Source: Pseudomonadota bacterium
Lineage (GTDB): Bacteria; Pseudomonadota; Alphaproteobacteria; SHVZ01
Length of the DNA stretch: 64,000 nucleotides
Assembly (NCBI GenBank): GCA_016195085.1
Contig: JACQAG010000012.1
Coordinates: 60,416-124,415, forward strand
Direction of reading: 5' to 3'
Position numbers and translations under genes: made by a program. Under the pieces are notes generated by a model. That model did no database searches, had not been told where the DNA came from, and saw only the letters and a list, made by a program, of their open reading frames with translations. Positions 33,688-43,980 of the stretch are shown one piece after another; the first letter of the stretch is position 1; each line of letters begins with the position of its first letter.

Positions 33688-34071
33688 GCCTCATCGGGGC
33701 GCCGATTTTGGCCGGTGTTAGAAGAGGATAAGAAGGGTACGACGCTTTTTTAATGCGAATATAGTTAAAATACCGATAAATCGCTTGCTAAGGCGCGGAG
33801 CCTGCACTAGCGTGCGTGGCATTGGGCGATCCGCACAAGCTTCGGTGACAAACCGAAAGGCGGGCGCCCGGTGAACGGGTAACAGATGGCAGCTGTCCCG
33901 GTGGCTTGATGCAGACGATCGACGCTATCCCCGGCCCAGTGCCCGATGGGCAACGCCGCGCCGGGCGCCCAGTCCGCCAGCGCGATCGCCGTAGGCAGAA
34001 GCCCTCTGAAGAACCTGCCAAGCGCCCTCCGGTAGAGGGTTGGTTTCCGGTTCTTCTTGGGGAGTGATGCC
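33688..34071 (+). other. 380-bp structured leader/promoter region before the Hpt-like gene
   Basis: This is the least GC-rich stretch of the neighbourhood at 33745-33780 (AATATAGTTAAAATACCGATAAA), a likely promoter. The following 280 bases are dense in complementary segments: TTCGGT/ACCGAA (33841-33857), CCCG/CGGG (33867-33879), GGGCGCCCGG (33862-33871) with CCGGGCGCCC (33961-33970), and the large stem at 34008-34056. I found no open frame with support. It could be a long 5' leader acting as a cis-regulatory RNA or a separate small RNA. It does not match any riboswitch core I can recall. Confidence 0.45.
34008..34056 (+). ncRNA. Strong leader stem-loop just before a ribosome-binding site
   Basis: Three nested helices: GAAGAACC (34008-34015) with GGTTCTTC (34049-34056), CCAA (34018-34021) with TTGG (34040-34043), and CCCTC (34025-34029) with GAGGG (34035-34039), 17 pairs in all with small internal loops. 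It ends 2 bases before the GGGGAG site of the gene starting at 34072, a position suited to control of translation initiation. Confidence 0.5.
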
Positions 34072-34596
34072 GTGGTCGAGTTTATCCAGCCCCCGCGCGA
34101 GCTACGTCAGAAAACCGGCAAAGGCGTGCCCGGCGCCGGGCTGCGCAGCGTGCGCACCGCCGAGGACGCCTTCAAACGCCACCAGAATCGCGTCGACTAC
34201 GGGAATATCGCCGGCCCGTCCTTGGATCGCTTGAGCGAGCTCCTGAGCCGCCTCATCCTCGAGCCCGCCGACAGCGCAGCCGCGAAGCAGGCCTACGAGA
34301 TCGCCCACAACCTTCGAGGCGAGGGCGGCAGCTTCGGCTATCCCGCCGTCTCGCAGGTGGCAACGCTCATGTCGCGGGTATTCGACGGGTCCGACGATCT
34401 GGACCGGCGCCAGCTCGACGTCATCCGCCTGCAGCTCGCCACCCTCAAGGCCATCGTCCGCTCCCGCGCCAAGGGCGCGCCTTCCGGAATCACCATCGAG
34501 GTCATCAGTGGCCTGGCCCAGCTGGTCGAGCGCTATGTCGACTACACGGCTCCCGGTGCCGGCGGGAACGAGATGGCGCCGGCAGGCGCGGCCTAG
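34072..34596 (+). CDS. Hpt-like helical protein
   Basis: The GTG at 34072 lies 7 bases after GGGGAG and gives 174 residues; a TTG at 34057 in the same frame would overlap the stem-loop. The central part is a helical bundle with EIAHNLRGEGGSFGYPAVSQVA, which fits the Hpt signature (His followed by a KG-like pair and then a Gly-rich turn; here RG replaces KG). Histidine phosphotransfer proteins relay phosphate from hybrid-kinase receivers to response regulators. Three hybrid kinases in the window lack an Hpt domain of their own. The assignment is by motif and predicted helices only. Confidence 0.6.
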   Translation: MVEFIQPPRELRQKTGKGVPGAGLRSVRTAEDAFKRHQNRVDYGNIAGPSLDRLSELLSRLILEPADSAAAKQAYEIAHNLRGEGGSFGYPAVSQVATLMSRVFDGSDDLDRRQLDVIRLQLATLKAIVRSRAKGAPSGITIEVISGLAQLVERYVDYTAPGAGGNEMAPAGAA

Positions 34597-34788
34597 GGTC
34601 CGGCCAGGTGACGACGAGGTGGCGAGCGCGGGTCGTAGGGGGAGCGGTGGATCAGTCGGCTGATCGTGCATCGGGGACGGGAGCAGAAGGACCGGCCCTT
34701 GTGTTCGTGCCTGGAGGCGGGCGGAAATCTCCACCGCTTCCAGGCGCCCCGCGATCATCCCAGAGCCAATTCTAGCGACGGTAACGTC

Positions 34789-35040
34789 ATGCGATTGAGC
34801 GACCGAGAAATCCTGCTGGGTGCGATCGAGACGGTGGTCGGCGCCGACACCGATGTCGCCCGCTATCTGGCGCGTGCCATCGAATCCGACGATCCGCTCG
34901 ATCTGCTTTTGGCCCAGGCGGCCTTTGACGAGCTCGACCCGGACTACCGCCGGGCCGTGGTCGAGGAGGTCGAGCAGCGCACCGGTCCCTTGGTGAAGCC
35001 GGCTCAGAGCGAGCCGCCGCCCCGCCTGGCGGTCGCCTAG
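34789..35040 (+). CDS. Small hypothetical protein
   Basis: This 83-residue acidic protein has no recognised domain (LSDREILLGAIETVVGADTDVARYLARAIESDDPLDLLLAQAAFDELD). It is soluble, probably helical, with a disordered Pro-rich tail. It follows the Hpt-like gene by 192 bp on the same strand. A regulatory-partner role cannot be supported from sequence. Confidence 0.5.
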   Translation: MRLSDREILLGAIETVVGADTDVARYLARAIESDDPLDLLLAQAAFDELDPDYRRAVVEEVEQRTGPLVKPAQSEPPPRLAVA

Positions 35041-35201
35041 CCCCTCGAGCTGCGACCGGCTCCCGACGCCTCTCGACGCCGGTCCCTCGACGCCCGAGCG
35101 GCGTACTTGCCTTTGGATAGCGGTTTCGGCTCACATGGCTCCGGTCGCCCATGGGCTGGTCCCATGGGCTCAAAGCGCGTCGATCCCGCGAGGCATGAGC
35201 C

Positions 35202-36848
35202 GTGGCGCCTTATCTCGATCCAAAATCGGTTGCCGGCAAGATCCCGGTGGCGGAGATGCATGTGCCGCTCATCGTGGTGGGCGCCGGCAGCGCCGGATTG
35301 GCCGCCGCGCTCGAAGCCGCACGGGCCGGCGTCAAGACCATGCTCGTCGACGAGAACCCGGTGGCGGGCGCGCTCATGGGGCTCGACGTCCCGTTGCATT
35401 TCGGCCAGCGGATGAATGCCGCCGTCCAGAACAAAGAGCGGCTCGTCGAGCGGCTCGTCGACAGCAATCCCGGCCTGGCTGAAGCCTTCGAGCTCGGCAT
35501 CGAGGTCCAGCTCGGCACCTATGCCTGGGGCGCCTTCCTCAATGGGCCGACGGTCCGCACGCTGCAAAAGCCCATGCTGGGGCTCGCCGACGAGGACCGC
35601 TCCTGGATGGTGAGCTTCGAGCATCTCATCGTTGCCGCCGGCGCCCGCGACCTCGGCCTATCCTTTGCCGGATGGGAGAAGCCGGGCGTGATGGGCGTTG
35701 CTGGTGCGATGGCTCTCATCCGGCGCTACAAGGCCTTCGACGGACGCCGGCTGGTGATCCTGGGCTCGGGCGCACCCGCCCTGGAGATGGCGCTGGCCGC
35801 CCTCGAGGGCGGGCTGACCGTCGCCGCATTGGTCGAGATCGAAGCCTCTGTGCGCGGACCGGCGGACTTACGAGAGAAGCTCGCGCGGCACGGCGTTCCC
35901 CTCATGACCCGCCATGCGATCAGCCAAGCGCGGGGTGCTACGGAGGTCGCTTCCGCCGTGCTGGTGCGTCTGGACGATGCCGGCGCGCCGATCCCCTCGA
36001 GCGAGGTCGAGATCGCCTGTGACAGCATCGTCACCGCCATCGGTCTCGTTCCCAATGTCGAGCTCCTGGACGTGCTTGGCTGCCGACTACACTTTCGCTC
36101 CGAGCTCGGCGGCTATGTGCCGGTCATCGACGACGCCGGTCGAACCACGCAAGGTTGCGTGCGCGCCATCGGCGACTGCGCCGGCGTCTTCGAGGCCAAG
36201 GTCTTGCATCCGGAGCTCGCGGTCGCCGAGGGGCGCCGCGCCGGACTTGCGGCGGCGGCGGAATTGGGCGCAGTCGGCGCGGATGCCGCGACGGCGCTCC
36301 GGCAGGCGATTCCCTCATCCGACTTCGACTCGCCCGCGGCCATTCACCCCTACTGGCAGGAGTGGCTTCGGATCGAGATCGCCGTCGGCGGCTGGGAGGT
36401 TCATGTCTGCCAGTGCGAGGATGTTAGCCGCGGCGACCTGGTCGAGCTCAGGCCGCCTTCCTACCTCAAATGGGGCTCCTCGCAGATGCGTGGGCGCACG
36501 CTCAAGACGCTCGCCCAAGACGGACCCGTCAATCAGGACCAGGTGAAGCGGCTGACCAGAGCCGGGATGGGGCCCTGCCAGGGTCGTCGCTGCCGCGAGC
36601 AGGTGCAGATGCTGCTGGCGAGCGCAACCGGAGTGCCGGTCGACCAGATTCCGTTGGCGAGCTACCGCGCGCCGATCCGGCCGTTGCCTTTGAGCGTGCT
36701 GTGGCCGCACGAGGAGACCGAGGCAATGCGCGAGCATTGGGATATCTGGTTCGGCATCCCCACACAGTTCACACCCCATTGGGAGATGGACCCGGTCTCG
36801 CCGGCGGTGCCGGGTGCCAAGCAGCCTTCGACCCCTTCGGGGAAATAG
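35202..36848 (+). CDS. FAD/NAD(P)-dependent oxidoreductase with BFD-like Fe-S region (amino-acid oxidase alpha-subunit type)
   Basis: This 548-residue protein (GTG start at 35202; an ATG at 35256 is an alternative) has an FAD-binding motif VVGAGSAGLAAALEAARAG, a second dinucleotide site VILGSGAPALEMALAALEGG and the FAD-closing VRAIGDCAGVFEA. The C-terminus carries VCQCEDVSRGDLVEL and GMGPCQGRRC, a BFD-like four-cysteine set for a [2Fe-2S] cluster. This is the architecture of OoxA/NoxA, HcnB and D-hydroxyproline dehydrogenase alpha subunits. The next gene supplies the matching DAO-type subunit, 1 bp later. The small ferredoxin-like third subunit found in some systems is not present here. Confidence 0.88.
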   Translation: MAPYLDPKSVAGKIPVAEMHVPLIVVGAGSAGLAAALEAARAGVKTMLVDENPVAGALMGLDVPLHFGQRMNAAVQNKERLVERLVDSNPGLAEAFELGIEVQLGTYAWGAFLNGPTVRTLQKPMLGLADEDRSWMVSFEHLIVAAGARDLGLSFAGWEKPGVMGVAGAMALIRRYKAFDGRRLVILGSGAPALEMALAALEGGLTVAALVEIEASVRGPADLREKLARHGVPLMTRHAISQARGATEVASAVLVRLDDAGAPIPSSEVEIACDSIVTAIGLVPNVELLDVLGCRLHFRSELGGYVPVIDDAGRTTQGCVRAIGDCAGVFEAKVLHPELAVAEGRRAGLAAAAELGAVGADAATALRQAIPSSDFDSPAAIHPYWQEWLRIEIAVGGWEVHVCQCEDVSRGDLVELRPPSYLKWGSSQMRGRTLKTLAQDGPVNQDQVKRLTRAGMGPCQGRRCREQVQMLLASATGVPVDQIPLASYRAPIRPLPLSVLWPHEETEAMREHWDIWFGIPTQFTPHWEMDPVSPAVPGAKQPSTPSGK

Positions 36849-36849
36849 G

Positions 36850-38055
36850 ATGGCGGAGCGCAATCCCGAAGCGGCCGCCAGCGGCAAGACCGGCGCCAGC
36901 GTCGTCATCATCGGCGGCGGTGTCACCGGTTTGAGCGCGGGATGGTGGCTGGCGCGCTCGGGCGTGGACGTGCTGGTGCTGGACAAGGGCATCGTCGGCT
37001 GGGAAGCCTCCGGCCGCAATGGCGGCGGCGCCACCCACGCCTATAGCCCGTTTTTCATGGAGGAGCAGCGGCTCTGGCCGCAAATGGACGAGCTCCTGGG
37101 CTACCCGACGGAATACCAACGCCACCGCATCCGCGTGGCGCTCGACGACGCGCAGATGGAGCGCTTCAACCGCATCGCCGCCATCGCCGACGGCCAGGGC
37201 TTCAAATGCGACTATTTGGATCGCAAGAACCTGGCGGAGCTGGTGCCGTTGGTCGGCGACAACGCCGTGGGCGGCCTCTTCTGCCACTATGGCGGCCACG
37301 CCAATCCGCAGCGCACCACCCAAGCCTATGCCTGGGCGCTCGAGGACCACGGCGGTCGCATCCTGCAGCACGCGACGGTGACCGGCATCACCGTCAAGGC
37401 CGGCAAGGTCTGCGAGGTGGTCACCGACCGGGGTCGCTTCGGCTGCGAGATCCTGGTGATCGCCGCCGGGCCGCAGACCGGTCTTCTCGCCGCCATGCTC
37501 GGTGCCGAGCTCCCGCTGGCACCGGCCAGGGTCGAGATGATCGTGACCGAGCCGGTGCCGCTCATGCGCTACGGCGGGGTCGACGGCAATGGGCTCTATG
37601 GCCGGCAGACGCTGCGCGGCAACCTCGCCTATGGCGGCGGTCCGCATGAATGGATCGAGATCGACGGCATGCAGACCCCGCCCAGGGTCACCACCTCGCT
37701 TCTCCGGCATCTCGGCCGCAGGCTTGCCGAGATGTTTCCGAAGGCCGCCCATGTCCGGATCATCCGCAGCTGGGGCGGCATCGTCGAGAACACGCCCGAC
37801 GGCAGGCCGGTCATCGATCGGCTGCAGGACCCGAGCAACGCCGTGCTCGCCACCATGTCGAGCGTCGGCTTCGGCCTATCGCCGGCGACCGGACGGGTGA
37901 TCATGGAGCTGGTCCGCGATGGAGGCTGCTCCTTCGCCAATCTGACCCCGATCAGCCTCGCGCGCTTCCGGGGCCTGCCCGCAGATTGGCGGGAGCGACT
38001 GGGATGGATTCCAGTCCCGATGACAATGCCCGCAGCCGCCGATGCGGCGCGCTAG
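36850..38055 (+). CDS. DAO-family FAD-dependent amino-acid oxidase (beta-subunit type)
   Basis: With the ATG at 36850, one base after the preceding stop, the protein has 401 residues. The FAD site is VVIIGGGVTGLSAGWWLARSGVDVLVLDKG, followed by WEASGRNGGG, which is the flavin-contacting segment of DAO proteins. The C-terminal RIIRSWGGIVENTPDGRPVI and SSVGFGLSPATGR are typical of sarcosine/D-amino-acid oxidases and OoxB. It should oxidise a secondary or D-amino acid, with electrons passing through the alpha subunit. The tight coupling suggests a heteromeric enzyme. Confidence 0.9.
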   Translation: MAERNPEAAASGKTGASVVIIGGGVTGLSAGWWLARSGVDVLVLDKGIVGWEASGRNGGGATHAYSPFFMEEQRLWPQMDELLGYPTEYQRHRIRVALDDAQMERFNRIAAIADGQGFKCDYLDRKNLAELVPLVGDNAVGGLFCHYGGHANPQRTTQAYAWALEDHGGRILQHATVTGITVKAGKVCEVVTDRGRFGCEILVIAAGPQTGLLAAMLGAELPLAPARVEMIVTEPVPLMRYGGVDGNGLYGRQTLRGNLAYGGGPHEWIEIDGMQTPPRVTTSLLRHLGRRLAEMFPKAAHVRIIRSWGGIVENTPDGRPVIDRLQDPSNAVLATMSSVGFGLSPATGRVIMELVRDGGCSFANLTPISLARFRGLPADWRERLGWIPVPMTMPAAADAAR

Positions 38056-38182
38056 AGCCGCAGCTTCGCAAGCTTCTGACCACGATCCCTCTCGTTGCCC
38101 GATGCCGAGAGCGTGGCATAGGCTGCAGACCGCGTCGCGAGCATCCCTGCTCATTCCCACCAATCGCCGTCCGGAGACTCCA

Positions 38183-39949
38183 ATGCAGCTCAGCCGTCCC
38201 GTGCTCGCTCATGAAGAGCTCACCGTCAGCGACGGCATGGTCGTGGCCCAGCACCCGCTGGGTGCCCGGATCGGCGTCGAGGTGCTGGAGCGCGGCGGCA
38301 ATGCCGTCGATGCGGCCGTCACCACCGCCTTCGCCATGGGGGTCCTGCAGCCTTTGATGAACGGCATCGGCGGCGGCGGCAATATGGTGCTGCATTTTGC
38401 CGACGATGACGCGGCGTCGGTCTATTACAGCATGCCGGCGCCGGGCCTGGCGCGTCCCGATATGTACAAGCTGGCACCCGCCGGCGGCGAGCTGGAGGCG
38501 GCCGGCAGCCATTTCTCCCGCAGCTTCGCTTGGCCCGAGGTCAAGGGCAACGCCAACACCAAGGGCTACGGCTCGATCGGCGTTCCCGGCACCGTCGCCG
38601 GCTTGGCCTTGGCGCTGGAGCGCTGGGGCACGATGGATCTTGCCCAGGCGATGCAGCCGGCGATCCGGTTGGCCGAAGAGGGCTTCCCCGTCGGCCATCA
38701 TTTCACGCTGGCCTCGGTCGCGGACCGGGCGACCTTCCAAGCCTATAAGGGAACGGCACAGGTCTACTATCCCGGCGGCCAGCCGATCCCGGTCGGCGGC
38801 CGCTTCGTGCAAAAGGACCATGCCCGCACCTTGCGCATCATCGCCAAGAAGGGGCCGGCCGGATTCTACAAGGGTGAGATCGCGGAGATGATCGGCGATG
38901 ACTGCGCCAGGAACGGCGGCACGCTGAGGGCCGCCGACCTGGCGCACTACCGCGCCCATGTCATGGAGCCGATCCGCAGCCGCTACCGCGCCCACGGGCT
39001 CATCGCCATGCCGCATCTGACCGCCGGCACCACGGTGGTGGAGATCCTCAACATCCTGGAGCATTTCGATCTGGCACGGATCGGCTGGGGCAGGCCCGAG
39101 GCGCTGCATCTCGTGGCCGAGGCCATTCGTCTCGCCGCCGCCGATCGCTTCACCTTCATGGGCGACCACCAAGATGCGCCTTTGACCGAGCTCGCGAGCA
39201 AGGATTATGCGGCAAGCCGCGCCGCCTTGATCTCGACCCGGCGGGCCGGCGAGCCGCTCGCCGGCGATCCGTGGCGCCGGGCGGGCCAGGTGCGGCCGCG
39301 GAATTTCCCGAAGCCGGCCGGTGCCGCCGACGATCGCGGCACGACCCACATCACCGTCGTCGACCGCAAGCGCAATGCGGTGTCCCTGACCCAGACCAAC
39401 TACGGCTATTCCGGTGTGGTCAATCCCGGGGTCGGCGTGATGATGAATAACGCCATGGGTTGGTTCTGCCCGCTGCCGGGCACCATCAACTCGGTGGCGC
39501 CCGGCAAGGCCGGCCTCAACAACATGACGCCGATCCTCATCCTTCGCGCCGGACGGCTGAAGGCGGCAATCGGCGCGTCGGGCGGGCGGCGCATCTGGAC
39601 CGCGGTTGCCCAGTCGATCGTCAACTATCTCGATTTCGGGCTGTCGCTGCAGGAGGCGGTGCAGGCACCGCGCCTCCATGCCGAGACCGACGATCTGCTC
39701 ATCGACGGGAGGTTCGGGGCCAAGGTCAAGGCGGCGCTTGAGCGCAAGGGCCACCGCGTGGCGGTGGCAACCCCGCATTTCGACCGCTCGCCCTATTCCG
39801 AGCCCAACGGCATCGCCGTCGCCGGAACGAAGCTCAAGAGTGCCGTTTATCCCGTGGCGAAGCCAACCTACGCGGCGGGCTATCCCGGCGGCGATCCGGC
39901 CCCGGCCGAGGCCGACACGCTCGCCCCCAGGCCCGACCTGCACCCTTAA
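38183..39949 (+). CDS. Gamma-glutamyltransferase-family Ntn hydrolase
   Basis: The ATG at 38183 follows CCGGAGA and gives 588 residues, normal for the family. The precursor would self-cleave before the threonine in DDRGTTHITVVDRKRNAVSLTQT, generating large and small subunits. GVLQPLMNGIGGGGNMVLH, NNAMGWF and KPLN-like segments are family features. There is no signal peptide, so unlike E. coli GGT it is probably cytoplasmic and may act on gamma-glutamyl compounds or oxamate-like amides rather than glutathione. It follows the oxidase pair by 127 bp and fits a scavenging role. Confidence 0.9.
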   Translation: MQLSRPVLAHEELTVSDGMVVAQHPLGARIGVEVLERGGNAVDAAVTTAFAMGVLQPLMNGIGGGGNMVLHFADDDAASVYYSMPAPGLARPDMYKLAPAGGELEAAGSHFSRSFAWPEVKGNANTKGYGSIGVPGTVAGLALALERWGTMDLAQAMQPAIRLAEEGFPVGHHFTLASVADRATFQAYKGTAQVYYPGGQPIPVGGRFVQKDHARTLRIIAKKGPAGFYKGEIAEMIGDDCARNGGTLRAADLAHYRAHVMEPIRSRYRAHGLIAMPHLTAGTTVVEILNILEHFDLARIGWGRPEALHLVAEAIRLAAADRFTFMGDHQDAPLTELASKDYAASRAALISTRRAGEPLAGDPWRRAGQVRPRNFPKPAGAADDRGTTHITVVDRKRNAVSLTQTNYGYSGVVNPGVGVMMNNAMGWFCPLPGTINSVAPGKAGLNNMTPILILRAGRLKAAIGASGGRRIWTAVAQSIVNYLDFGLSLQEAVQAPRLHAETDDLLIDGRFGAKVKAALERKGHRVAVATPHFDRSPYSEPNGIAVAGTKLKSAVYPVAKPTYAAGYPGGDPAPAEADTLAPRPDLHP

Positions 39950-39982
39950 GCGAGAGCCGGTGCGGGCGCCGGGATCGGCAGG

Positions 39983-41236
<1,254 letters not shown>

Positions 41237-41620
41237 GATTCAAGAAGTCTTTCTTGTAATGAACGGCGCGCGCCGCCGTCATGGCGGCGCATGGCCGTGG
41301 ACGCGCCGGACAAACGACTTCCGTCGCTGGGCAGCGATCCATGCTTCATCGGAATGTTAATGGCTGGACGCCCGGTGTCCGTATGCGGGTATCCGCGTGC
41401 GGGCAGAGGGGCGAAATGGCAAAACATGCCGAAGCGAAGTTGGACGACATATGGGCGCATCGACGCCCTAAGTCAATGGGAATCCGAGCATTCGAGCCAT
41501 TGGCTGGGTGCCGCTAGGCTCACCCCGCCGGGATTTCGCGGCTCAGGATAGGACATGGGGTACCCCGTCGGGCGTGCCTCCATGGCAGGGTTAACGGTCG
41601 CTGGCTAGGACCAGCTGGGC
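41237..41620. other. 384-bp intergenic region with no supported gene
   Basis: Short open frames on both strands have no conserved features. A small palindrome GGGGTACCCC lies at about 41556-41565. The promoter of the RNA helicase must lie in the left part. I see no terminator with a T-run and no structured RNA. Confidence 0.35.
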
Positions 41621-42808
41621 TCAGACGTTGGCAAGCTCAATTGGTCTTTTCGGGCTCTCCGGCATTTCGCGAAAGCCGTTCGCGGTTCCGATCAGAGCAA
41701 CACGCGCGCCGGGCTTTATGGTGCCATCCTCGCGCAGTCCTCGCAGCGCCGTGAGCGTGGCAGCGGCGGACAGTTCCAAATACAAGCCAGCGTGCGCTAA
41801 ACACTCTTGATCTCGACGTACCTGCGGCTCCGAGACTGCGATGGCAGCTCCTCCAGACGATCTGAGGGCGAGCACGGCTTGCCAGGCGACGGTCGATCCT
41901 CCAATCGAAGACAGCGCGGACTCGCCAGGAAAGGCGCCCCGGTGGTCTTCGCCCGCGAGCACGCGCGTCAGCCGCGGATGCGGCTCGACGGCAACCAGGC
42001 GCGGCATGCGCTGAATCCGCCGCTCTTCGAGCAGAACCCGATATCCCTCGTAGATTCCCCAAAGCAAGTCGCCACGCGAGGTCGGCACCAGGACGAAATC
42101 GTGGCCGTCGGCACCTGCTTCATCGAAGAGCTCGAAGGCAACGGTCTTGTACCCATCGACGCCCCAGCAATTGCTGCCCACGGGTGGATCGATGAAGTTG
42201 GTTGCTGGAAACCAGCCCTCGGCCCGCACATGGTCAGACACCAGTCGCCAGCGATCGAGGCTGCGCTCGGTTGCCACAAGCTCCGCGCCAGTGATCTCGA
42301 TGGCCCGGCGCCAGATCGGATTCATCGCCGGCGTGGTCACGATCACGCAGCGAAGACCGGCCGCGGCGGCATAGGTCGCAACCGAGACACCGGCATTGCC
42401 GCTGGAGGCGGCAACGATGGCCGGTGCGCCGGTTGCAACCGCCCGCGCCACGACCAGGCAACTCATTCGATCCTTGTGCGAGCCCGTCGGCGATTGCGAC
42501 TCGCATTTCACGTGCAACGCCGCCAGGCCAAGCTCCATCGCGAGCCCAGGCACCTCAACCAGCGGTGTATCGCCCTCGCCGAGGCTTGGAAATGTGATGT
42601 AGGGGAGCAGGGTGGCATGGCGCGCCATTCCGCCTCTGCCACCGGCCCTCGGCGCTTTGCCTGTCGACGTGTAGACCGGCTTGACGCTCGCCGGAAAGTC
42701 CGCCGCCAGGCAGTTGGGGCAGCCCGTGGGGTAGTCGGCGACGGGAAGGACCGTTGCGCATTTCAAGCATTGAAAACCACGCAAGCCGTTGTTGATCTGA
42801 TAGGTCAT
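41621..42808 (-). CDS. PLP-dependent enzyme of the threonine synthase type with zinc ribbon
   Basis: This 395-residue fold-type II PLP enzyme starts with a CxxC zinc ribbon (FQCLKCATVLP... GCPNC), usual in the ThrC group. The PLP lysine is in SPTGSHKDRMS and the phosphate loop in ASSGNAGVSVATYAA. It is the last gene of the Aap-like run and lies where the ATPase gene usually is. In this setting it is more likely an amino-acid lyase/dehydratase or diaminopropionate-type enzyme acting on the imported substrate than the biosynthetic threonine synthase. The specific reaction is undetermined. Confidence 0.87.
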   Translation of the reverse strand: MTYQINNGLRGFQCLKCATVLPVADYPTGCPNCLAADFPASVKPVYTSTGKAPRAGGRGGMARHATLLPYITFPSLGEGDTPLVEVPGLAMELGLAALHVKCESQSPTGSHKDRMSCLVVARAVATGAPAIVAASSGNAGVSVATYAAAAGLRCVIVTTPAMNPIWRRAIEITGAELVATERSLDRWRLVSDHVRAEGWFPATNFIDPPVGSNCWGVDGYKTVAFELFDEAGADGHDFVLVPTSRGDLLWGIYEGYRVLLEERRIQRMPRLVAVEPHPRLTRVLAGEDHRGAFPGESALSSIGGSTVAWQAVLALRSSGGAAIAVSEPQVRRDQECLAHAGLYLELSAAATLTALRGLREDGTIKPGARVALIGTANGFREMPESPKRPIELANV

Positions 42809-42865
42809 GGCCGTCTCATGCGACTCCCGCCCGCTGGTCGATCGCCGGTTTTCTTGATCTGCTCG

Positions 42866-43975
42866 TTATCGGCGTTGGTCGGCGTTGAGCCGTCGCTCGA
42901 CGGCCTGGCTATAGCGCGATAATCCAAAGCAGATCAGCCAGAACACGAGGCCGACGAAGACATATCCTTCGGCGTTCGAGCCAAGCCAAAGCGGATCCGC
43001 GGCGCCGGCGGCGGCGATATTGAGGATGTCGAAGAGTCCGACGATCATCACCAAGGTCGTGTCCTTGAAGAGCGCGATCGCATTGTTGACGATGCCGGGA
43101 ATGACCTTCTCCAGCGCCTGGGGCAGCACGATCATGGCCGTCGTCTGCCAATAGCCAAGCCCAAGGGCCGACGCCGCTTCATACTGGCCCCGGGGAACCG
43201 CCTGCAGGCCGCCGCGGATGACCTCGGCTAGAAAGGCGCCAGCGAATACGGTGATGCCTATGAGGGCCAACGCAAGCTCGTTGAATCGAACGCCGTGCGG
43301 GAGGAAGAAGGGCAGCATCACCGTCGCCATGAATAGGACCGTCACCAGCGGCACGCCGCGCCAGAGCTCGATGAAGGCTGCTGACATCAGGCGTATCGCC
43401 GGTAGCTCGGAACGCCTGCCCAGCGCCAGCACGATGCCCAGCGGAAACGAACCGACGACGCCGGTGACGCCGACGACCAAGGTCAACATGAGTCCGCCCC
43501 AGCGGTCGGTCTCCACCGGGGCGAGCCCGAGCAGGCCGCCGCGCAGGAGCCAGAAGTCGACCAACGGAGACGCGGTCAGCATGGTGACGGCGATCAGCCG
43601 CTTGCGCGGCGTCCACGGCAGGAGCAGGGCAGCGATGCCTCCAGCCAGCGCCGCCATCACGAGGTCGACCCGCCAGCGTTGCGGCGGAGGATAGAAGCCG
43701 TAGACGAATTGACCAAACCGATTGACGACGAAAGCCCAGCAGGCGCCACCACCGGTGCAATCGCTCCGTCGGCCGCCAACCCAGGTCGCGTCTAGGAAGG
43801 CCCAGTCAGCCAGGAACTTGGCGGCATAGAACGCGAGAATTGCGATCGCAATGGTGAGAGCGATATGCACGGGACCGGCGAATAGATTGCGGCTGGTCCA
43901 GGCGCCGATGCTCAGGGAAGCGGTGGTGGGGCGTGGTGTCGTGTCGGACGAGACCGGATAGGAGAGCTGCGACAT
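42866..43975 (-). CDS. Polar amino-acid ABC transporter permease (AapM-like)
   Basis: This 369-residue membrane protein has a long N-terminal extension of the AapM type and then the HisM-type permease domain with several helices. The coupling loop (EVIRGGLQAVPRGQYEAASALGLGYWQTTAMIVLPQAL) is intact. It would pair with the next gene's product and a periplasmic binding protein to import amino acids. The usual downstream ATPase gene (aapP) is not present; the threonine-synthase-like gene comes instead. Confidence 0.93.
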   Translation of the reverse strand: MSQLSYPVSSDTTPRPTTASLSIGAWTSRNLFAGPVHIALTIAIAILAFYAAKFLADWAFLDATWVGGRRSDCTGGGACWAFVVNRFGQFVYGFYPPPQRWRVDLVMAALAGGIAALLLPWTPRKRLIAVTMLTASPLVDFWLLRGGLLGLAPVETDRWGGLMLTLVVGVTGVVGSFPLGIVLALGRRSELPAIRLMSAAFIELWRGVPLVTVLFMATVMLPFFLPHGVRFNELALALIGITVFAGAFLAEVIRGGLQAVPRGQYEAASALGLGYWQTTAMIVLPQALEKVIPGIVNNAIALFKDTTLVMIVGLFDILNIAAAGAADPLWLGSNAEGYVFVGLVFWLICFGLSRYSQAVERRLNADQRR

Positions 43976-43980
43976 GGCGC

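Noticed and set aside
33751..33779. Flagellar sigma-28 promoter (TAAA-N15-GCCGATAA)
   Set aside because: ACCGATAA fits the -10, but no TAAA lies at the right distance (only TAAT with a 17-base spacer).
33831..33900. c-di-GMP (GEMM) or cobalamin riboswitch in the leader
   Set aside because: CAAACCGAAAGG and GGTGAACGGG recall parts of these cores, but the remaining conserved segments are missing or out of order.
37952..39943. 663-codon open frame antisense to the GGT gene
   Set aside because: Shadow of a well-supported gene; composition rich in Arg, Gly, His and no conserved motif.
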